In this document: piece after piece, positions 27,644 to 35,379 of the stretch
Layout of the letters: every line of letters starts with the position of its first letter
Position numbering within the stretch: position 1 is the stretch's first letter
Assembly (NCBI RefSeq): GCF_900101745.1
Contig: NZ_FNAD01000003.1
Span: 62,001-126,000 of the forward strand
From: Glycomyces harbinensis
GTDB lineage: Bacteria > Actinomycetota > Actinomycetes > Mycobacteriales > Micromonosporaceae
Direction of reading: 5' to 3'
Length of the DNA stretch: 64,000 nucleotides
Program-made: the position numbers and the translations under genes
Notes under the pieces: generated by a model
Told to the model about the DNA's origin: nothing
Databases searched by the model: none
The model's input: the letters and a program-made list of their open reading frames with translations, nothing else

Positions 27644-27821
27644 ATGATCGGACACCTGCATCTCATCTCACTCCTCGTGCTCGTCCTCGCGGGCGTGCTC
27701 TTCCCGCCCGGTCGCATCACCCGCACGGTCCCAATCGCGCGGCGCGGACCTCGTGATCCCGGCCGCATTCACGGCTCTGGCCCTGATCCACCTCCGGACC
27801 GGCCTGAAACGGCGCGCCTGA
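27644..27821 (+). pseudogene. Frameshifted small two-helix membrane protein gene
   Basis: From ATG 27644 the frame gives MIGHLHLISLLVLVLAGVLF, a good first membrane helix, then turns to Arg/Pro-rich nonsense. One frame over, the sequence reads GADLVIPAAFTALALIHLRT and ends KRRA at a stop at 27819-27821, a second helix with a normal end. A single frameshift near 27740 explains this. An alternative is that the first frame is a real, longer protein, which its composition makes unlikely. Confidence 0.5.
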
Positions 27822-27894
27822 AGAAGCCCTGGCGACGGCCTGGACCCGAAGATCTCGCGCCTCTGTGCGCGTTGTCCGGGTCACAGGAACCCGT

Positions 27895-27924
27895 TTGTAG
27901 GGGCGTGGGCGCGTCCGGTACAGT
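27895..27924 (+). promoter_or_regulatory. Promoter of tRNA-Gln
   Basis: TTGTAG at 27895-27900 and TACAGT at 27919-27924 are separated by 18 bases; transcription would begin about 38 bases before the tRNA. Confidence 0.55.
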
Positions 27925-27968
27925 TACATCCCGTTGGAGCCGCGAGGTTCAAAGCGGCAGCACGCCAT

Positions 27969-28043
27969 TGGGGTATGGTGTAATTGGCAACACGGCTGAT
28001 TCTGGTTCAGTTGTTCTTGGTTCGAGTCCAGGTACCCCAGCCA
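27969..28043 (+). tRNA. tRNA-Gln (anticodon CUG)
   Basis: The acceptor stem TGGGGTA pairs with TACCCCA, followed by G and an encoded CCA. The anticodon arm GCTGA-TTCTGGT-TCAGT gives anticodon CTG, and the T arm contains GGTTCGAGTCC. Length is 75 bases. A serine-integrase remnant reads toward its 3' end, so it was probably used as an integration site. Confidence 0.95.
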
Positions 28044-28960
28044 AAAGAGTCTTATCAAAACAAGCAGGCCCGCTGAGCGGGCCTTTTGTTTTGCCCCGGG
28101 TGACTTCCGCGCGACTCCGAGTCGCCGCGACCAAAGGTTCCAGCAGCTCCGCGACCTGGTTATCAATAACCTTGGGCACGCGCTCCCCGTCCTCGACAGT
28201 GACGAAGAGGCGCCCGAAGAACCCGATGTGAACCCCTCGGTGGTGCGCCTCTGGAAGCACGTCCAGGAACCGCTGCGGATCTTCCAACAACTCCAGCAGG
28301 AGGCCGACCGCTCGCCGGGCTGTATCAAGTCCCGAGCTTCCGACCCGCTCAAGGCGCTCGGCGACCCGAGCAAGCTGATCCCGAAGCTCCCGAACCCGCT
28401 CGTTCAGCCGAGCGTGCGGCCAATCAAGCGGGTGCACTCCACGGCCAGCTGAGATCGAACGTCCGCAGCCTGCTGTAGTGCGCTTGCACTTCAGCCTCCA
28501 TCATCGCGACCGGTACGCGTTCGCTTCGGCAGGTCTTGTCGGCCCGGCCACTGCAAACGAAGTACGTGTACTTGATCCCGCGACCGTTCGTCACCGTGTC
28601 GAGGTAGAACCGCGTCTGGCAACGCCCGCACCAGAGCACGCCCTTCAACGGGTGGTCGTATACCCGCTTGCGAATCCCACCGTTGCTCTGCCGCAACACA
28701 TCCTGCACCCGATCGAACAGCTCCTGACTCACCAGCGGCTCATGCCGTCCCCGGTGCTCCACGTCCTTGAACGTGACCCGCCCCAGGTAGTAGCGATTCC
28801 GCAGGATCGTGCCGATCGTGTACATCGGGATCCTCCGGCCACCAGATCACCGACATAGCTGTCCTCGGTGTAGTCCATGATCGAGACGGGCTGGACTCCG
28901 AGCTTCTTGATGTCCCGCCGAGTGCGACAACGTCGAGCGACGCGAAATATCCGACTCCGG
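28044..28960 (-). pseudogene. Broken large serine recombinase (phage-type integrase)
   Basis: Three pieces in different frames. N-side piece (about 28960-28830): DIKKLGVQPVSIMDYTEDSYVGDLVAGG, the end of the catalytic domain. Middle piece (28825-28424): YTIGTILRNRYYLGRVTFKDVEHRGRHEPLVSQELFDRVQDVL, the recombinase domain, then the zinc ribbon LWCGRCQTRFYLDT...YFVCSGRADKTCRSERV. Last piece (28437 downward): a coiled-coil and the C-terminal part with LLLELLEDPQRFLDVLPEAHHRGVHIGFFGRLFV. Roughly 100 residues between the first and second pieces and all of the N-terminal Ser-containing start are missing. It cannot be active. Confidence 0.85.
28067..28092 (+). terminator. Terminator after tRNA-Gln
   Basis: GGCCCGC-TGA-GCGGGCC followed by TTTTGTTTT; A-rich sequence (AAAACAA) precedes the stem, so it could also work in the opposite direction for the integrase remnant. 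Confidence 0.85.
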
Positions 28961-29103
28961 AGCACGGAACCGCTTCCTCACCGACCGCCTCGCCGCCGAC
29001 CGTCCCTATTACCAGGGCAAGCACCGCTGCCACGGCACGAACCTCCAAGCGGTCTCTGAGGTGTAGCAAGGATGTTGGACGTGGATCTCGTAACGGTTGG
29101 GTT

Positions 29104-29922
29104 TCAGGCGGCGCGAGTGAAGTACTCGGCCAGGGTTTCGGCGGGTGTCTTGTAGCCGAGGGTCGAATGTAGGCGTTGGCGGTTGTAGAACACTTCGATG
29201 TAGTCGGCGACTGCCAACCTGGCTTCGGCTCGAGTGGCGAAGGACCGCTGGTGGTAGCACTCGTTCTTCAAACTCGCGAAGAACGACTCGGCGGCGGCGT
29301 TGTCCCAGCACACGCCGGTGCGGCCCATGGAGCGGTCGACGCCGTTGCTCGAGCACCAGGCCGCGAACGCCGCCGAGGTGTACTGGGTGCCCCTGTCGGA
29401 GTGGAACACCGCGCCTTCCTCGAGATAGCCGGCCGCTGTCGCGGCGGACAGGGCCTCGATGATCAGGCTGGTGCGCATGTGATCGGCCGTCTGCCAGCCG
29501 ATGACCATGCGCGTGTGCAGGTCGATGACGGTCGCCAGATACAGCCAGCCTTTCCCGGTCTTGAGATAGGTGATGTCCCCGACCGCTGCGCGTCCAGGGG
29601 CTTCGGCGGCGAAGTCCCGCTCGAGACGGTCGGGCACCTCCTCGGCGACTTCGCCGGGCACGGTGGTCTTCTTCCAGGCCCTGGGTTGGACCGCTTCGAG
29701 GCCAAGCTCGCGCATAACGTCGGCGACCAGCCCCACCGAGCAGGGGATGCCTTCACGGTTGAGCTGCGCGCAGACCCTGCGACACCCATAGGTTTTCCTC
29801 GAATCGGCGAAGACCCGCTCGATCTGACCGGCCAATTCGCGGCGTCGGGCCTCGGTCGGGGTCTCGGCCTTGTTCTTCCAGTGGTAGAAGGTCGACCGGG
29901 CCACCCCGAGCAGCCGGCACAT
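29104..29922 (-). CDS. IS3-family transposase OrfB
   Basis: 272 residues from the first ATG; the open frame extends upstream to about 30020 and is normally entered by -1 frameshift from orfA (giving SRGLLREDAGVAERCALVEA before MCRLLGVARSTFYHW). HTH_21-type segment near the start, then the rve integrase core: Asp in VGDITYLKT, Asp in FHSDRGTQYTS and Glu in DNAAAESFFASLKNE, completing DDE. The C-terminus YNRQRLHSTLGYKTPAE is typical. Confidence 0.95.
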   Translation of the reverse strand: MCRLLGVARSTFYHWKNKAETPTEARRRELAGQIERVFADSRKTYGCRRVCAQLNREGIPCSVGLVADVMRELGLEAVQPRAWKKTTVPGEVAEEVPDRLERDFAAEAPGRAAVGDITYLKTGKGWLYLATVIDLHTRMVIGWQTADHMRTSLIIEALSAATAAGYLEEGAVFHSDRGTQYTSAAFAAWCSSNGVDRSMGRTGVCWDNAAAESFFASLKNECYHQRSFATRAEARLAVADYIEVFYNRQRLHSTLGYKTPAETLAEYFTRAA

Positions 29923-29975
29923 CCAGGTGATCTCGTAGTTGGCCTTCTCCGCTTCGACGAGGGCGCAGCGCTCGG

Positions 29976-30272
29976 CTACTCCTGCATCCTCGCGAAGAAG
30001 GCCGCGGCTTTTTTCAGGAACTCGTTCTCCATGCGCAGCTGCGCGACCTCGGCCTCCAGCTCGGAGATACGGGCTCGATCCACCGGTGATTCCTCAGGTG
30101 ATGTCTCGGGGTGTTCGTCTTTCCAGGCATTCACCCAGTTGCCCAGCGTGGTCGGGTTGATCCCGAGATCGCGAGCGACCTCGGCAACGGTTCGACTGGT
30201 CTGGACGACCATCTGCACAGCCTCGGCCTTGTACTGCGGGCTGAACTTCCGGCGTTTCGCGGGCATGGACAC
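29976..30272 (-). CDS. IS3-family transposase OrfA
   Basis: 98 residues. Helix-turn-helix KRRKFSPQYKAEAVQMVVQTSRTVAEVARDLGINPTTLGNWVNAWK, then a leucine-zipper-like coil ISELEAEVAQLRMENEFLKKAAAFF. It binds the IS ends, and the coil mediates dimerisation. The slippery site lies in the last dozen codons. Confidence 0.93.
   Translation of the reverse strand: MSMPAKRRKFSPQYKAEAVQMVVQTSRTVAEVARDLGINPTTLGNWVNAWKDEHPETSPEESPVDRARISELEAEVAQLRMENEFLKKAAAFFARMQE
30008..30014 (-). promoter_or_regulatory. Programmed -1 frameshift site (AAAAAAG)
   Basis: On the minus strand the codons for LysLys in EFLKKAAAFF read AAAAAAG. A -1 shift joins orfA to the orfB frame, giving ...FLKK-SRGLLRED, the standard way IS3 elements make the OrfAB transposase. 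Confidence 0.75.
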
Positions 30273-30470
30273 GATCCTCTCAGATCAGAATCCGTGTCCA
30301 ACATCCTTGATACACCTCACTCCGACCCGGACGGGCACCTGTTGTAGGTCTCGGGAGCGATCCGCGGCTCGATCCACGATGCGAAGGGGCCCGCATCGGG
30401 CCACCTCGATCGCCCGAGCCGTCGCCACCTTCAACCACCAAGAGTCCCAACCAGGTTGACAAAGGCTCAG

Positions 30471-30815
30471 TCATACTCACTACAACGCCCATCGCGAATC
30501 TCGGATAGGGCACTTTGGAGTCCGGCGACCGGTACCGCAGAAGCGCCTCCACCTGAGTGGAACCGCTGTAGACGTTGAGGGTCCAGCACTTTGGTCGATC
30601 TTCCAGCGCGTCGGCGGGCGGTGCCGAACGGCTCTCACTACATCACCGAACTGAGGACTGATGGAGATTAGTCGAATATCGGCGTCCTCATGCGAACCGT
30701 GTAAGAGATGCACCAGAATGAGAACGTGTTTGGTCGCATCTTCCGACATGGAACGCCGCCGAATTCAGCACCCGCATTAACCGAACACTCTGCTTTGCGG
30801 CCGAAGGAGTTGTCA
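30471..30815. other. Non-coding stretch before the ice-binding gene
   Basis: No supported gene. TTGACA at 30456-30461 resembles a -35 box, but no well-placed -10 follows. The base composition is less GC-rich than most of the window. The stretch ends with GAAGGAG, the ribosome binding site of the gene at 30816. Confidence 0.4.
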
Positions 30816-31979
30816 ATGACGGCAAGACTACGGGACCTGCGGTTGCGAATGCTCGCGCTGATGATCGCCATACCGACAGCCGTAGGCAGTGTTGCCGTCT
30901 TGATGATGTGGTATCCGACCAGTGCCTATGCGCAAAGTGCCCCGGTCGGACTGGGGACGGCCGCCAACTTCGCGGTACTTGCCGGCTCGACCGTCACCAA
31001 CACTGGGGACACCGTCGTAGGGCAGGATCTCGGAGTCCACCCCGGCACCGCGGTCACGGGCTTTCCACCTGGCGAGGTCTTGGGCGAGATTCATGAGGCG
31101 GACGCGGTAGCCCAACAGGCGAAGACGGACCTCACCACCGCGTACAACGACGCTGCCGGACGCACTCCCTTCACCGCACTCGACGTTGAACTGGGTGGTG
31201 AAACCCTGGGACCCGGCGTCTACCGGATCACTGCGGCGCAACTGACGGGTCAGCTGACACTCGACCTTCAGGAGGACCCGGATGCCGTCTTCATCTTCCA
31301 GATCGATTCGACGCTCATCACCGCTTCGAACAGCAGTGTCATCTTCATCAACGGCGCTTCACCATGCAACGTCTACTGGAAAGTGGGCAGCTCGGCGACG
31401 CTCGGGACCGGCACGGATTTCCTCGGCAACATCATGGCCTCCGAATCGGTCACGATGAACACAGGTGCCACTTTGGAGGGGCGCGCCCTCGCGCAGACCG
31501 GTGCGGTAACTCTTGACACCAACACCATTACAGAACCGGAATGCGCGCCGGACGCGCCGCCAACCTCTGATGGCCCGACATCGGACGGTCCGACGACGGA
31601 CGGTCCGACGACGGACGGTCCGACGACGGACGGTCCGACGACGGACGGTCCGACGACGGACGGTCCGACGACGGACGGTCCGACGACGGACGGTCCGACG
31701 ACGGACGGTCCGACAACGGATGGTCCCACGACGGATGGTCCGACAACGGACGGCCCATCGACTGACGGTCCGACGACCGACAGGCCGACCGGTGACGACT
31801 CGACCTCGAATGGTCCAACCTTGAAGGCGAAAACGTCTTCTGACGATTTCATGTCGTGGGTAGGGCTGCCCATCACCGGCAGCGGAGCATGGGTGACCAT
31901 ACTCACCGCCGGCCTCGCGCTCATCGCGGCAGGTGGACTGCTCGCCTTCCTCGCTTGGCGCCGGGCTCGACAGAGTTGA
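30816..31979 (+). CDS. Ice-binding-like (DUF3494) cell-wall protein with LPITG anchor
   Basis: 387 residues from ATG 30816. Signal region with a hydrophobic helix at about 13-33 and a likely cut after SAYA. DUF3494 beta-solenoid at about 38-235: VGLGTAANFAVLAGSTVTNTGDTVVGQDLGVHPG, GVYRITAAQLTGQLTLD, NVYWKVGSSATLGTGTDFLGNIMA. Then a TDGPT repeat stalk (about 245-330), LPITG at 351-355, a hydrophobic helix and RRARQS: a sortase signal. DUF3494 proteins bind ice in cold-adapted microbes, but many are general adhesins, so ice binding is not proven. Confidence 0.88.
   Translation: MTARLRDLRLRMLALMIAIPTAVGSVAVLMMWYPTSAYAQSAPVGLGTAANFAVLAGSTVTNTGDTVVGQDLGVHPGTAVTGFPPGEVLGEIHEADAVAQQAKTDLTTAYNDAAGRTPFTALDVELGGETLGPGVYRITAAQLTGQLTLDLQEDPDAVFIFQIDSTLITASNSSVIFINGASPCNVYWKVGSSATLGTGTDFLGNIMASESVTMNTGATLEGRALAQTGAVTLDTNTITEPECAPDAPPTSDGPTSDGPTTDGPTTDGPTTDGPTTDGPTTDGPTTDGPTTDGPTTDGPTTDGPTTDGPTTDGPSTDGPTTDRPTGDDSTSNGPTLKAKTSSDDFMSWVGLPITGSGAWVTILTAGLALIAAGGLLAFLAWRRARQS
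31566..31770 (+). repeat. 15-base tandem repeat coding a Thr-Asp-Gly-Pro-Thr stalk
   Basis: Unit ACGGTCCGACGACGG, about 13-14 copies. Copies from about 31586 to 31708 are identical; those toward both ends carry single substitutions (AAC, CCA, TCA). Identical inner copies suggest recent expansion or contraction, so stalk length may vary between strains. It leaves all reading frames open, producing false ORFs. Confidence 0.9.
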
Positions 31980-31982
31980 TTC

Positions 31983-32022
31983 ACGCAGTCGGTCCGCCCC
32001 CCCGGGGGCGGACCGACTGCGT
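31983..32022 (+). terminator. Very strong hairpin after the ice-binding-like gene
   Basis: ACGCAGTCGGTCCGCCCC and its exact complement form an 18-base stem with a 4-base loop; it starts four bases after the stop. No T run follows. Confidence 0.8.
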
Positions 32023-32456
32023 CGGTGAGCACGGATTGCCCGCGTGGACCGGTCGCCGTAATCGCTACTGCCGTGAAGCCCGCACCCGCGCTGAGTCTGC
32101 TGGACGGCGGCGAACCCGTAGGACTCCACGACATCCGTCGATAACGGAGGGTCGGGAATCCTTGAGTCGCAGGCGGCTTCCGAGCAGCCTTCCGGCGGTG
32201 AGCCAGCGGCTGGATCAGGTTCATGGTGGGGCGCTCTGATTCGCGTTCACCGCGATCCCCAATCGATGGCAGACGTTCTGTCAGCGAGCGTTCATCGAAT
32301 CGACGGCCCCATTTGCGTTCTGAACGGTCCCAGTCGGCCATGACACCATCGGCTCAACCTTCGGCCGCTTCCTGGTGCCGCGCAAGGCGTTTCGGTAGAT
32401 TCTGGACACACACGGGCTCGCCCCGGCGGGGCCGACCGATGACAGGAGCTGGGTAC
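32023..32456. other. Region upstream of the RiPP cassette without a supported gene
   Basis: Short frames on both strands lack domain or codon support. TAGATT near 32396-32401 is a possible -10 for the cassette about 60 bases before the peptide start, with no convincing -35. AGGAG precedes ATG 32457. Confidence 0.4.
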
Positions 32457-32621
32457 ATGGGTTTCATTCTTCCCTCCGATGAGAAGCTTCGCGCCGAACT
32501 CGAAGCGAGCGCGGCCGAGAGCCGCGACGCCAAGGCCACCCACATGGAGGGCAGCGGCAACGTCTACTTCAAGTTCACCCAGACCGTGGGCGTCGACCCC
32601 GCCGACGTGCACGGCGAGTGA
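32457..32621 (+). CDS. Candidate RiPP precursor peptide
   Basis: 54 residues, start ATG 32457 after AGGAG. Its stop overlaps the GTG start of the YcaO gene (GTGA), so the peptide and YcaO are coupled. The first part, ILPSDEKLRAELEASAAES, looks like a charged helical leader; a Met-Glu-Gly-Ser-Gly stretch marks a possible boundary near residue 31, and the rest, GNVYFKFTQTVGVDPADVHGE, is the likely core. It has no cysteine and one serine near the core start, so azoline formation is unlikely and backbone thioamidation is the better guess. The start, leader and core are inferred. Confidence 0.7.
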   Translation: MGFILPSDEKLRAELEASAAESRDAKATHMEGSGNVYFKFTQTVGVDPADVHGE

Positions 32622-33808
32622 CCGAGGTCTTGCAGCGCCGGGCCGCCGCCGATCAGGTCGGCGGCGGCCCGGCGCCGGACGGGGCCTCCTCCAAGGCGTG
32701 CTGGGCGGGCACCCACCGGGCGCTGACCCCCGAGCAGACCCTGCGCCGGATCGAGCCGCTGTTCCCGGCCCTCGGCATCACCCGCCTGGCCGACGTGACC
32801 TGGCTCGACGAGATCGGCATCCCGGTCTACCAGGCCGTGCGGCCGGACTCGTGGTCGCTGTCGGTGAGCCAGGGCAAGGGGCTGACGGACGACCTCGCGA
32901 AGATCTCCGCGGCCATGGAGTCGATCGAGACCTGGCACGCCGAGCATGCGGCACCGGGCGAGACGGTCGCCACCGTGGCCGACATGGAGCGCACGTGCGG
33001 CTACCGCGTCCGCGACCTGTCGCTGGAGCCGCGCCACTACCTGCGGCCGGGCCTGAACCTGCGATGGACCCGGGCGAAACGGCTCGACGGCGGCGAAGAC
33101 GCCTTCCTGCCCAGCAGCCTTCTATCGCTCGACGGTCGCGTCCGTCCGACATGGACGCCGCCGCTGTTCGTGGCCGACACCAACGGCCTCGCCAGCGGCA
33201 ACACCTTCGACGAAGCGGCCCTGCACGGACTGTACGAGGTCATCGAACGGGACGCCCTGACCCGAGCCGAGACCGCCGCGCCAAGCTTCCTCGATCTGGA
33301 CACTGTGGACGGATCGGCGGCCGGAGTCCGCGACCAGCTGCGGGCGGCCGACGTCGACGTGCGCGTCGAGGCCCTGCCGTCCCCGACCGGCCTCGCCTGC
33401 TTCCGAGCCACGATCTGGAGCGAGATGTTCCCGGTGCTCTTCGTCGGCGCCGGAGCGCACCTCGACCGGGACGTCGCGCTGTGCCGGGCCCTGACCGAGG
33501 CGGCCCAGTCCCGCGTCACCGAGATCGCGGCCACCCGCGACGACCTCACCGCGGGCGCCTACCGGCGCGCCCTCGCCGGACGCTCCCCGAAACCGGCGCC
33601 GCCGCAGGCGACCGGCATGGTCGGGTACGACGCGGTCCCCTCCGTCAGCAACGCGAGCCTCGCCGAGGACCTCCGCGCCGTCGTGGCCGGGGTGCTGGCC
33701 GTGACCGGCCGGTCCCCGCTCGCCGCCGACCACACCGTGGACGAGGTCGGCATCCCGGTCGTGCGGGTGGTCTGCCCCGGCCTGCTGTTCGATTCGACGA
33801 TCCTGTGA
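32618..33808 (+). CDS. YcaO-family enzyme, TfuA-associated type
   Basis: 396 residues from GTG 32618. YcaO proteins use ATP to activate a peptide backbone amide; with TfuA they install thioamides. ATP/Mg motifs visible: KISAAMESIETWHAEH (SxxExxE), ALHGLYEVIERDALTRAE (ExxE) and ALTEAAQSRVTEI (ExxQxR). There is no Pro-rich C-terminus of the azoline-forming cyclodehydratases; it ends VVRVVCPGLLFDSTIL. No E1-like partner is encoded nearby. TfuA starts seven bases downstream. Confidence 0.93.
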   Translation: MTEVLQRRAAADQVGGGPAPDGASSKACWAGTHRALTPEQTLRRIEPLFPALGITRLADVTWLDEIGIPVYQAVRPDSWSLSVSQGKGLTDDLAKISAAMESIETWHAEHAAPGETVATVADMERTCGYRVRDLSLEPRHYLRPGLNLRWTRAKRLDGGEDAFLPSSLLSLDGRVRPTWTPPLFVADTNGLASGNTFDEAALHGLYEVIERDALTRAETAAPSFLDLDTVDGSAAGVRDQLRAADVDVRVEALPSPTGLACFRATIWSEMFPVLFVGAGAHLDRDVALCRALTEAAQSRVTEIAATRDDLTAGAYRRALAGRSPKPAPPQATGMVGYDAVPSVSNASLAEDLRAVVAGVLAVTGRSPLAADHTVDEVGIPVVRVVCPGLLFDSTIL

Positions 33809-33815
33809 GAAGCCG

Positions 33816-35210
33816 ATGACCCGCTACCTCTTCGCCGGCCCGAGCCTGCCCGACGCCGCCGCGCTCGCCGGAGACGACATCGTCGTGCGCCCGCCGGTGG
33901 CGGCCGGCGACCTGCTCCGGCTCGGGGCGCGCCCCGGCGACGTAGTAGCCATCGCCGACGGGTACTTCCACCAGATCCGCGCGGTGCGGCACAAGGAGAT
34001 CCTCGACCTGCTCGACGCGGGCGTGACGGTCCTGGGCGCCGCCAGCATGGGCGCGCTGCGCGCCGCCGAACTCGACGTCTACGGCATGCGCGGCGTGGGC
34101 CGGATCTACCGCGCGTACCAGCGGGGCGAGCTGACCGCCGACGACGAGGTGGCGCTGCTGCACGGGCCAGCGGACGAGGGTTACCCGGCCGGCTCGGAAC
34201 CCCTGGTCAACATCCGGGCGACCCTGGACCTGTGCGTGCGCGAAGGCCTCCTCGACGCGGCCGCCGCGAGCGGATTCGTCACCGCGCTCGCCCGGCGCCC
34301 GTACCGGCTGCGCACCTACCCGGACGTGCTCCACCTGGCCCGCGCGGCGAACATGCCCGACGCCGACCGCGAACGGCTGCGGGAGCTGTTCGCGACCCGG
34401 GCCGTCAACCGCAAACGCGAGGACGCGCTGCGACTCCTCGGCGTGCTGCGAAGGCTCGGCGACGCCCGGCCGGACGCCGCCCGGACGATCACGAAGCGGG
34501 AGCCCACGGGCTTCCTGCACCGCTGGCGGCTGGGCGCGCGCTCCATCGACACCGCCGACGGACCGGTCGCCGAGATGAGCGTCCTGCGCGCCTGCCAGCT
34601 CTTCGCGGCCGACTACCCGTCCTTCCAGCGGGAGCTGGTCTTCGGCGCGCTGGCCCGCGAATGCGCCGAGGCCTGCGGCCCGGTCGCGACCAGCCCTATC
34701 GATGCGGCCCTGGCGCACTCGCAGCACCGCGGCGTCGTCCCCGACCTCGGCGCACTCGAGCCGGGGGACCTGGACTTCCTCGACCCGTGGCTCACTCCGG
34801 CAGAGCGGACCGCGAGTCCGGTGCGCGACCGCGTCGCCGCGTTCCTGGTCCGCAGCTTCAACATCGCGCCCGGCATCCCCGCGGACGGCCTGGCGCTCGA
34901 CGGGCTCCGATCCCGGCCGGCGGTCTCGGACGCGGCGCGGATCGTCAACGCCGCCGCGCAGATGAACGAGCAGGTGCGGCGGCGCCAGGACGACTTCGAC
35001 ATCCACTCGCTGTCGGCGGACCGCATCCTGGCGTACCTGGCCGAGCGGTGGGACGCCGAACCGCGGGACCTCGAGGCGCACGCGCAGGACCGGGGCATGG
35101 CGACCCTGGACGTCGTGGTCGCGGCCGCACGGCCGTACTACCTCCTCGCCAAGTACAACCCCGGCCTGGTCGACCTGCGCATGGAAGCGCCGCGCGCCGT
35201 CCCGGCCTGA
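33816..35210 (+). CDS. TfuA-like protein, YcaO partner
   Basis: 464 residues. The TfuA core covers about 45-165: DVVAIADGYFHQIRAVRHKEILDLLDAGVTVLGAASMGALRAAELDVYGMRGVGRIYRAYQRGELTADDEVA. ASMGALRAAE is its hallmark. About 300 further residues form an alpha-helical C-terminal region found in long TfuA proteins. TfuA is thought to supply sulfur, or recruit a sulfur donor, to YcaO, as in thioviridamide-like and thiovarsolin pathways and in methyl-coenzyme M reductase thioglycine. No protease, transporter or tailoring enzyme follows. Confidence 0.92.
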   Translation: MTRYLFAGPSLPDAAALAGDDIVVRPPVAAGDLLRLGARPGDVVAIADGYFHQIRAVRHKEILDLLDAGVTVLGAASMGALRAAELDVYGMRGVGRIYRAYQRGELTADDEVALLHGPADEGYPAGSEPLVNIRATLDLCVREGLLDAAAASGFVTALARRPYRLRTYPDVLHLARAANMPDADRERLRELFATRAVNRKREDALRLLGVLRRLGDARPDAARTITKREPTGFLHRWRLGARSIDTADGPVAEMSVLRACQLFAADYPSFQRELVFGALARECAEACGPVATSPIDAALAHSQHRGVVPDLGALEPGDLDFLDPWLTPAERTASPVRDRVAAFLVRSFNIAPGIPADGLALDGLRSRPAVSDAARIVNAAAQMNEQVRRRQDDFDIHSLSADRILAYLAERWDAEPRDLEAHAQDRGMATLDVVVAAARPYYLLAKYNPGLVDLRMEAPRAVPA

Positions 35211-35379
35211 AGGCCCCGCGCCGATTCCGCGATGACAGCGGACCGTCCCGATCGCTACGCTCGGTTCCTTCAACGGCACCATCGCCAGCCGGCTCCCCGC
35301 CTGGATCAAGTCCGGCAAGAACCGCGACGACCTCCTTCGGGCCCTGGCGAAGCTCCGGGTGCGGCTGGACTGACGCATT

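Larger units (their letters stand above)
29057..30319 (-). mobile_element. IS3-family insertion sequence, complete, 1263 bp
   Basis: Terminal inverted repeats begin TGAGGTGTAGCAAGGATGTT on the left; the right end reads the same with one change (T for G at position 10), and identity continues through GGAC. The element begins TG and ends CA, as IS3 elements do. It is flanked by a direct CTC (29054-29056 and 30320-30322), a 3-base target duplication. It carries orfA and orfB with a slippery A6G site, all intact, so it may still transpose. Confidence 0.93.
28955..30470 (+). pseudogene. IS5-like (DDE_Tnp_4) transposase remnant, split by an IS3-family element
   Basis: Left part (to 29056): NRFLTDRLAADRPYYQGKH, RCHGTNLQAV, the region just after the first catalytic Asp of these transposases. 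Right part (from 30323): with the IS3 element and one CTC copy removed, the frame continues S-DPDGHLL, then a TAG where family members have Trp, then VSGAIRGSIHDAK. Both ends of the gene are gone, the first catalytic Asp is not present, and the in-frame stop predates or follows the IS. Clearly dead. It abuts the integrase remnant. Confidence 0.75.

Noticed and set aside
27955..28437. Integrase C-terminal frame reading on through tRNA-Gln (VPGLEPRTTEPES...)
   Set aside because: The end of this frame is the antisense of the tRNA and its terminator, a known false-coding pattern; the integrase is treated as a pseudogene ending before the tRNA.
31566..31770. Regular 15-base repeats as a possible CRISPR array
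   Set aside because: The units are contiguous without unique spacers and lie in frame within a surface protein; no cas genes nearby.
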